Source: an uncultured Lachnospiraceae bacterium (GTDB lineage Bacteria; Bacillota; Clostridia; Lachnospirales; Lachnospiraceae). From it: a DNA stretch of 10,312 nt. A model generated the notes under the pieces. That model did not search any database. It was not told the origin of the DNA and was given only the letters and a program-made list of their open reading frames with translations. The translations under genes and the position numbers were made by a program. Of this stretch, positions 5,906 through 10,312 are shown piece after piece. The number at the start of each line of letters is the position of its first letter. Within the stretch, counting starts at the first letter, position 1. The stretch lies in NCBI GenBank assembly GCA_902797475.1, contig CADBTG010000269.1, positions 1 through 10,312 of the forward strand. The letters are read 5' to 3'.

Positions 5906-6667
5906 ATGCATATTACGATTACGGGCAACCTGGGGAGCGGCAAATCCACGACCTGCAAGATTCTCGAGGCCAAATACGGGTTTGAGATCTTCTCGACCGG
6001 AAAGGTCATTCGTTCCATCGCGGACGAGATGGGGATTTCGGTTCTTGAAATGAACGAGCGGATGAGCAAGGATCCGCAGTACGACCATATGATTGACGAC
6101 AAGACGGCGGCCATCAGCCGGGAGAATCCCGATAAGCAGCTGCTGTTTGATTCGAGACTTGCCTGGAATTTCGTAGAGAAATCGTTCAAGGTATTTCTTT
6201 CCGTTGATTTGCAGGAGGCAGCCAGACGCGTTTACAGCGACGCAAGCCGCGGTGACGTGGAAACCTACAAGAGCGTCGAGGATGCGGCGAAGCAGCTGCA
6301 GGCCAGAGCGGACAACGAGAATGTCCGTTACGAAGCGCTGTACGGCATCCACTACTTTGATTTCAGCAATTACAACCTGATTCTCGATTCGAGCTTTCTC
6401 CCGCCCGAGCGCGTTGCGGACGCCCTGATCGGCGAGGCGCGTGCGTGCGATAACTGGAACGGTTACGGCGTGACGGGGCGTCTTCTGATTTCTCCGAAGC
6501 GGCTCGGCGTTGAAACGGATGTTGAGGTCACATTTGACCACGGTTACGTCTATCCGATGCCGGTTAAGGTTGTTGCCGACGGCGACCGGTTCACCATAGC
6601 CGAAGGCGCGGAGTATGTGAAGAAAGCGGCCGAAGAGGGTTACGCTTACGTATCCGCTTCGCTGTAA
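5906..6667 (+). CDS. Cytidylate kinase-like P-loop kinase with C-terminal extension
   Basis: A 253-residue cytoplasmic protein. Walker A is GNLGSGKST (7-15) straight after the first beta strand (MHITIT). STGKVIRSIADEMG (30-43), FDSRLAW (81-87), the hydrophobic strand FKVFLSVD (94-101) and the lid-like RADNENVRYEALYG (134-147) match the cytidylate kinase-like / AAA_33-type family related to archaeal CMP kinase. Such enzymes transfer phosphate from ATP to a nucleoside monophosphate or similar acceptor; the substrate here is not certain. The kinase core ends near residue 180. The remaining 70 residues are beta-rich (RLLISPKRL, VEVTFDHGYVYPMPVKV) and not part of a standard Cmk; I do not recognise them. 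The start is ATG 5906, because GGAGG (5895-5899) sits 6 nt upstream; the in-frame ATG at 5882 lacks a site. Confidence 0.82.
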   Translation: MHITITGNLGSGKSTTCKILEAKYGFEIFSTGKVIRSIADEMGISVLEMNERMSKDPQYDHMIDDKTAAISRENPDKQLLFDSRLAWNFVEKSFKVFLSVDLQEAARRVYSDASRGDVETYKSVEDAAKQLQARADNENVRYEALYGIHYFDFSNYNLILDSSFLPPERVADALIGEARACDNWNGYGVTGRLLISPKRLGVETDVEVTFDHGYVYPMPVKVVADGDRFTIAEGAEYVKKAAEEGYAYVSASL

Positions 6668-6687
6668 GGCGCGGAGTCAGATTTTCC

Positions 6688-6716
6688 TTGACTTTTCGAA
6701 AGAAAAACAGTACCAT
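6688..6716 (+). promoter_or_regulatory. Possible promoter of proS
   Basis: TTGACT (6688-6693), 17 bp, then TACCAT (6711-6716). The -10 is weak (4 of 6). A small GCCC/GGGC hairpin (around 6736-6747) lies in the leader, which is too short and lacks the features of a T-box. Readthrough from the kinase gene is also possible, as no terminator lies between. Confidence 0.4.
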
Positions 6717-6769
6717 TCATATATTGTTGAACGAAGCCCGAAGGGGCAACAGACCAGGAGGAAAGGCAA

Positions 6770-8200
6770 ATGGCAGACAATTTTGTTGAGTCCATTACCA
6801 ATATGGAGGACGATTTCGCCCAGTGGTATACGGACATTGTCAAGAAAGCGGAGCTTGTGGATTATACCGGCATCAAGGGGTGCATGGTCATCCGACCCGC
6901 GGGCTACGCGATTTGGGAGAACATCCAGAAGGAGCTTGACCGCCGCTTCAAAGAGACCGGCGTGGAGAACTGCTATCTCCCGATGTTCATTCCGGAAAGC
7001 CTTTTGAATAAAGAGAAGGATCACGTTGAGGGCTTCGCACCCGAGGTTGCATGGGTAACCCAGGGCGGCGGTGAGACGCTGCAGGAGAAGATGTGCGTGC
7101 GTCCTACGTCCGAGACGCTTTTCTGCGATTTTTATTCGCATATCGTGCATTCCTATCGCGATCTGCCGAAGGTTTATAACCAGTGGTGCTCGGTTGTACG
7201 TTGGGAGAAGACGACGAGACCGTTCCTTCGCTCCATGGAATTTCTGTGGCAGGAAGGTCATACGATTCATGCTACCGCCGAGGAGGCGCAGGCAAGAACC
7301 GAGCAGATGCTTAATGTTTACGCTGATTTCTGCGAGGAATTCCTTGCGATCCCGATGGTAAAGGGACGCAAGACCGACAAGGAGAAATTTGCCGGAGCGG
7401 AAGCCACCTATACGATTGAAGCGTTGATGCATGACGGCAAAGCGCTGCAGAGCGGCACGAGCCATAACTTCGGTGACGGATTTGCCAGAGCGTTCGGCAT
7501 CCAGTACACCGATAAGGAGAATAAGCTTGTATATCCGCACCAGACCAGCTGGGGCATGACGACCCGTATGATCGGTGCCATCATCATGGTTCACGGCGAC
7601 AACTCCGGCCTTGTTCTTCCGCCTCTTGTGGCTCCGGTGCAGGCCGTTGTCATCCCGATTCAGCAGAAGAAGGAAGGCGTTCTCGATGCTGCTTATGCGC
7701 TTCGTGACCGTCTCGCCAAGAATGTTCGCGTTAAGGTTGACGATTCCGAGAAGTCTCCCGGATTCAAGTTCGCCGAGCAGGAGATGCGCGGCATTCCGGT
7801 TCGTATCGAAATCGGCCCGAAGGACCTTGCCAACAACCAGGCAGTTCTCGTCCGCCGCGATACCCGCGAGAAGCTCGTTGTCTCCCTTGACGAAATCGAG
7901 ACAAAGCTTGCCGAGCTTTTGAAGACCATCCAGCACGACATGCTTGAGCGCGCCCGCGCACACCGTGACGCGCACACCTACGAAGCAACCACGATGGAGG
8001 AAATGAAGGACATCGCCGACAACAAGCCCGGCTTCATCAAAGCCATGTGGTGCGGCGACCGCGCCTGCGAAGACGCCATCAAGGAGCAGGTCGGCGTGAC
8101 CTCCCGCTGCATGCCTTTCAAGCAGGAGCATATTGCCGACACCTGCGTATGCTGCGGAAAGAAAGCCAAGAGCCTTGTTTACTGGGGTAAGGCGTACTAG
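6770..8200 (+). CDS. proS: Prolyl-tRNA synthetase, archaeal/eukaryote type (ProS type 3)
   Basis: A 476-residue cytosolic class II aminoacyl-tRNA synthetase that joins proline to tRNA-Pro. Visible landmarks: VRPTSETLFC (110-119) with the Thr-Ser-Glu that contacts proline/ATP; VVRWE (142-146) of motif 2; TSHNFGDGFARAFGI (230-244); and motif 3 GMTTRMIGAIIMVHGDNSGLVLPP (262-285). The anticodon-binding domain spans roughly 289-390. The C-terminal domain has Cys428, Cys433, Cys459 and Cys462, placed as zinc ligands, and the chain ends in Tyr. This short form lacks the editing insertion of the long bacterial ProS and is found in some Firmicutes, Mycoplasma and others. AGGAGGA (6756-6762) lies 7 nt before the ATG. 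The gene ends in the terminator at 8308-8337. Confidence 0.96.
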   Translation: MADNFVESITNMEDDFAQWYTDIVKKAELVDYTGIKGCMVIRPAGYAIWENIQKELDRRFKETGVENCYLPMFIPESLLNKEKDHVEGFAPEVAWVTQGGGETLQEKMCVRPTSETLFCDFYSHIVHSYRDLPKVYNQWCSVVRWEKTTRPFLRSMEFLWQEGHTIHATAEEAQARTEQMLNVYADFCEEFLAIPMVKGRKTDKEKFAGAEATYTIEALMHDGKALQSGTSHNFGDGFARAFGIQYTDKENKLVYPHQTSWGMTTRMIGAIIMVHGDNSGLVLPPLVAPVQAVVIPIQQKKEGVLDAAYALRDRLAKNVRVKVDDSEKSPGFKFAEQEMRGIPVRIEIGPKDLANNQAVLVRRDTREKLVVSLDEIETKLAELLKTIQHDMLERARAHRDAHTYEATTMEEMKDIADNKPGFIKAMWCGDRACEDAIKEQVGVTSRCMPFKQEHIADTCVCCGKKAKSLVYWGKAY

Positions 8201-8245
8201 AATCTGCGTACCCGACAGGGTGACTCCTGGATGTAAATGAGGGTG

Positions 8246-8303
8246 GCTGAATTAGCTGTATTTAGTTGTGTTTGGCTGTTTTGGCTGTATTAAGTTGTAT
8301 TTT
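8246..8303 (+). repeat. T-rich ~10-bp tandem repeat in the proS 3' untranslated region
   Basis: Six units follow each other with no gap: GCTGAATTA, GCTGTATTTA, GTTGTGTTTG, GCTGTTTTG, GCTGTATTAA and GTTGTATTTT. All have the form G(C/T)TG followed by an A/T-rich stretch, and are 9 or 10 bp long. The array ends a few bases before the terminator stem and contains almost no C on the plus strand, so the transcript would be U/G-rich and unstructured. Function unknown. Confidence 0.65.
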
Positions 8304-8307
8304 GTTG

Positions 8308-8337
8308 CCGCACCGGCTTATGCCGGTGCGGTTTTTT
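8308..8337 (+). terminator. Intrinsic terminator of proS
   Basis: CCGCACCGGC (8308-8317) pairs perfectly over 10 bp with GCCGGTGCGG (8322-8331) around a TTAT loop, followed by TTTTTT (8332-8337). It lies 108 bp after the proS stop codon. Confidence 0.95.
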
Positions 8338-8378
8338 GTTGTGTTGCAGACTTTGGAACTTATTATGGGCGCGCACCG

Positions 8379-8712
8379 GCTTTCGTACCACGGCGGCGGA
8401 GAGTTATGGTATTTTTAGCAAGTATTTACTTGCTTTCGTACCACGACGGCGGTGGGGCATGGAACCGGAAACGGATTTTTACCTGCTTTCGTACCAACGC
8501 GGCGGTGGGGTATGGAACTTTTAGCAAGTTTTCACTTGCTTTCGTACCACGACGGCGGTGGGGCATGGTATTTTAAGCAAGTATTTACCGGCTTTCGTAC
8601 CACGCGGCGGAGAACTATGGTATTTTTTGCAAGTATCCATCAGGTTTGGTTCCACTTTACCGGCAGCCGGGTGGTACTAAAGGCAACACCTTAGGGCGGA
8701 AAGTACCAACGC
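8379..8712. repeat. 53-bp tandem repeat (minisatellite), five clear and two decayed copies
   Basis: Units starting GCTTTCGTACCA begin at 8379, 8432, 8485, 8538 and 8591, each exactly 53 bp apart. The first part of each unit (GTACCACGACGGCGGTGG or close to it) is GC-rich and best conserved; the second is A/T-rich. A decayed sixth copy (GTTTGGTTCCAC, 8644) is one base short, and a GTACCAACGC at 8703-8712 falls in phase as remains of a seventh. At several junctions AGCAAGT and ACTTGCT form a 7-bp hairpin (8417-8434 and 8523-8540). Since 53 is not divisible by 3, the frame changes every copy, so it is not a coding repeat. It lies between the proS terminator and the next promoter. Confidence 0.9.
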
Positions 8713-8798
8713 CCTCCCCACCCCCTCAAAATAGCGGTCATCAACCGGCGGACACACAATATATTCCGCAATTAGCGCCGTAAATGGCGAAACAGCCC
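8713..8798. other. Intergenic DNA after the minisatellite, no gene seen
   Basis: I see no reading frame with a ribosome site on either strand here. An AGGGCG/CGCCCT inverted repeat (8693-8698/8710-8715) overlaps the left edge, and a C-rich run (8711-8728) follows. Nothing else is supported until the promoter at 8799. Confidence 0.5.
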
Positions 8799-8827
8799 TT
8801 GCCATAGCCCTTGATTTATTGTAAAAT
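8799..8827 (+). promoter_or_regulatory. Promoter of the two-TM paralogue pair
   Basis: TTGCCA (8799-8804), exactly 17 bp, then TAAAAT (8822-8827), about 45 bp before the first start codon. The region downstream of the -35 is A/T-rich, unlike the repeat upstream. Confidence 0.6.
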
Positions 8828-8845
8828 ATTATAAAGATTTTTGCG

Positions 8846-8874
8846 GGAGGAGGAACGGACACAGTCTGTGAATG
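8846..8874 (+). promoter_or_regulatory. Unusually distant ribosome site with hairpin before the start
   Basis: A strong GGGAGGAGGA (8845-8854) lies 17 nt from the first possible start (ATG 8872), well beyond the normal 5-9 nt. A TGA in frame (8869-8871) excludes any earlier start. Between them, CACA/TGTG (8860-8863/8867-8870) can form a small hairpin around GTC, which would bring the site closer to the ATG. The ATG at 8878 is an alternative start. Confidence 0.4.
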
Positions 8875-9600
8875 GGGATGGAATTAGATGAACTTGACCG
8901 GGAATTGGCGGAATATAATAAGCATGTGGAACCGATTGCGCCGCAGCCGGTAGCGGAAGAGGAGAAGCCGGTGTGGACGCCGTTCGGCGAGACGGACGAT
9001 GAGGCGGAAACCAAGACTGCGGAATATGAAATGCAATATACCAACCTTGAGCGGGTGAAACATAAACTCGAGGAGAAGATTAACAGCGCGCGGGAAGAAT
9101 ATCTCGGGATTGAAAAGCAGCGGATTGCCGAGAAGAATTCTCTGAAGAACGACTGGATTGCGACAGTTTGTTTTCTGGCCCTTTTGTGGGCGGTGTTGAT
9201 GATTCTTAAAATGACACCGTTTTTTATAGCATGGGTTGCGCTTTTCATCGGACTGCTGATTTTTACGTTCCGACAGCTTGTCCTGATGATTAACCGCACG
9301 ATCCGATATCAGGCGATGTCCATCACGGACAATGCCTCGCCTGTTGTGGAGACGCACCGGCTGAAGACATATGCCAAGCAGGAGGCGTTCCAGCATGATC
9401 TCATGTCTCGGGCGCAGGCCCAGCTTGACAAGGTGGAAGCCTACCGGAAGAAACTGGAAGCCAACCGTTTTCTTTCCGAAGAAGATATGAATGCGGTCGA
9501 TAAGCTTGCTTATGTGGAACAGCATGAGCAGTATTATAACAATGACAAATTCGACCTCGAAGACTGGTTTAAGCTGAAAAGGGGCAAGAGTTCCCTGTAG
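8872..9600 (+). CDS. Two-TM coiled-coil protein, first of a tandem paralogue pair
   Basis: A 242-residue protein I cannot assign to a named family. The N-terminus holds ELDELDRELAEYN (4-16), then an acidic, Pro-rich stretch and a charged helical segment likely to form a coiled coil (about 50-93). A membrane hairpin follows: roughly 96-113 and 115-139 with a very short turn, so both ends should face the cytoplasm. The C-terminal half is helical and charged (160-200) and ends in LSEEDMNAVDKL (201-212) and DKFDLEDW (225-232). There is no signal peptide. The same three-part layout and both end motifs recur in the next gene, so this looks like an old duplication. First ATG in frame is at 8872; ATG 8878 is possible. 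The 22-nt gap to the next gene indicates an operon. Confidence 0.8.
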   Translation: MGMELDELDRELAEYNKHVEPIAPQPVAEEEKPVWTPFGETDDEAETKTAEYEMQYTNLERVKHKLEEKINSAREEYLGIEKQRIAEKNSLKNDWIATVCFLALLWAVLMILKMTPFFIAWVALFIGLLIFTFRQLVLMINRTIRYQAMSITDNASPVVETHRLKTYAKQEAFQHDLMSRAQAQLDKVEAYRKKLEANRFLSEEDMNAVDKLAYVEQHEQYYNNDKFDLEDWFKLKRGKSSL

Positions 9601-9622
9601 TAACTGACAGAAAGGACAGACC

Positions 9623-10312
9623 ATGGCGGACGCAATTTCTTTGGACGAACTTGACCGGCAGCTCGAAGAGTACAACCGGGAAGCAACCGGGCCGAAGCTT
9701 CGTTCAGCAGATATAGACGGCGGTTACGATATCGGACGTTATCAGTTCCAGCATGAAGCCGTCAGCAATTCCATTCATAAGCTGAACGTAATGGCGGAAA
9801 GCTTCGAAAAGGACATGGTGTCGGTCGACAAAAGAAAATCCGAAGACTTCTACGGAGTGGTTGCGTGGATCCTGCTTTTCGTCATCTGCATGGCCGGCAG
9901 CATCTGGTTTGGCTGGTTAGGGCTGACGATGGGAGTCGGCGGGGCAATCAGTTTCGGAATGCTTTGCCTGTCATTTGCCATCGGCGCATGCATCACGGGG
10001 CTGAAGTTTATCAACGGGCTGACGTCCTATTTGGTGAAGACGCGCAGCGGCCCGCACAGCAACATCGTCGAAGATAACAATGTCAGACACTACGAGGGCG
10101 AGAAGGAATACTACCTTTCCTGCATCGGCGACCTGCACAGCCGCGTTTCGGAGCTTCGCAGAATCGCGGAGAAGATTGATAAAAAAGGACACATTACCGA
10201 ACAGGACATGGAAAAGGTCAGACGCCTCGGCAAATATATCGCGCCGTCTTGCATTTACCGCGTTGACCGATACACCTTCCGCGAGTGGGTTCGCTATCGG
10301 CTTCGCCATCGC
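9623..10312 (+). CDS. Two-TM coiled-coil protein, second paralogue (partial, runs off right edge)
   Basis: The frame is open for 230 codons from ATG 9623 to the window edge with no stop. It begins MADAISLDELDRQLEEYN; LDELDR and EYN match the start of the previous protein. A helical charged region (40-72) precedes two membrane segments (about 77-99 and 101-130). The C-terminal part has ITEQDMEKVRRL (191-202) and DRYTFREW (215-222), which line up with LSEEDMNAVDKL and DKFDLEDW of its neighbour. Overall identity is low outside these motifs. AAGGA (9612-9616) lies 6 nt before the ATG. Probably only a few residues are missing at the right, since the upstream paralogue ends about 10 residues after its DW motif. 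Function unknown. Confidence 0.8.
   Translation, partial: MADAISLDELDRQLEEYNREATGPKLRSADIDGGYDIGRYQFQHEAVSNSIHKLNVMAESFEKDMVSVDKRKSEDFYGVVAWILLFVICMAGSIWFGWLGLTMGVGGAISFGMLCLSFAIGACITGLKFINGLTSYLVKTRSGPHSNIVEDNNVRHYEGEKEYYLSCIGDLHSRVSELRRIAEKIDKKGHITEQDMEKVRRLGKYIAPSCIYRVDRYTFREWVRYRLRHR

Noticed and set aside
6717..6769. T-box or other riboswitch before proS
   Set aside because: The leader is only about 50 nt, with a single small GCCC/GGGC hairpin; there is no specifier loop, T-box sequence or terminator.
6677..8131. Long open frame antisense to proS
   Set aside because: A shadow of the proS codon pattern; the plus strand carries an unmistakable synthetase with promoter, ribosome site and terminator.
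8379..8690. CRISPR array (about 31-bp repeats with 22-bp spacers)
   Set aside because: The would-be spacers resemble one another (most contain GCAAGT and A/T runs), the period is rigidly 53 bp, and no cas gene is present. It is a tandem repeat.
8268..8694. Open frames across the minisatellite (about 60-100 codons, plus strand)
   Set aside because: The 53-bp unit shifts frame at every copy, so the same DNA is read three ways (for instance FVPRRRWGM and LSYHDGGGAW). No ribosome site is present; open by composition only.
8711..8728. G-quadruplex on the minus strand (C-rich run on plus)
   Set aside because: Only three G-tracts of three or more bases are present, so a standard four-tract quadruplex is not supported.
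8677..8862. Minus-strand 61-codon frame before the paralogue operon
   Set aside because: No ribosome site, no recognisable domain, and it overlaps the promoter of the plus-strand operon.

Overview
The window reads as chromosomal DNA from a Gram-positive anaerobe, most likely a Clostridia/Lachnospiraceae-type gut or rumen bacterium. Reasons: near-consensus sigma-A promoters with 17-bp spacers, strong GGAGG ribosome sites, a TTG start, a DUF2812 protein, a short archaeal/eukaryote-type prolyl-tRNA synthetase, and coding DNA of moderate GC. This is inference from style; no taxonomic marker was compared. No tRNA, rRNA, insertion sequence or CRISPR array is visible.

Layout. Positions 1-98 (minus) hold the start of a secreted protein that runs off the left edge. 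Positions 216-932 (minus) encode a histidine phosphatase. Back-to-back promoters at 962-1028 drive it and, in the other direction, a two-gene operon (1083-3813): a zinc-ribbon membrane protein, then a single polypeptide that fuses a NitT/TauT-type ABC permease to its ATPase. From 3814 to 4551 there is no protein gene but a striking A-rich stretch with its own promoter (3917-3945) and strong terminator (4498-4530). It would make a noncoding RNA of about 580 nt containing six copies of a structured module; four of them are spaced 57-58 nt apart. This is the main discovery candidate. Its size and build recall the large 'ornate' RNAs (ROOL, OLE, GOLLD), but I cannot assign it to a family by eye.

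Positions 4552-5736 (minus) encode a DUF2812 membrane protein. It converges on the RNA and probably shares its terminator. A second pair of divergent promoters (5770-5798 and 5830-5858) separates it from a cytidylate-kinase-like P-loop kinase (5906-6667). This is followed by proS (6770-8200), which has its own promoter and ends, after an unusual array of T-rich 10-mers, in a perfect terminator at 8308-8337.

Positions 8338-8871 have no gene. They hold a minisatellite of exact 53-bp period (five clear copies from 8379, plus two decayed ones), which cannot be coding because 53 is not a multiple of three. At the right edge lie two tandem, divergent paralogues (8872-9600, and 9623 to the edge). 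Both are two-TM proteins sharing an N-terminal LDELDR motif and a C-terminal E-x-D-M...W motif; I recognise no named family. They are probably one operon.

The genes do not form one pathway. The window looks like a core stretch (proS, kinase, transporter) broken by two unusual noncoding regions.
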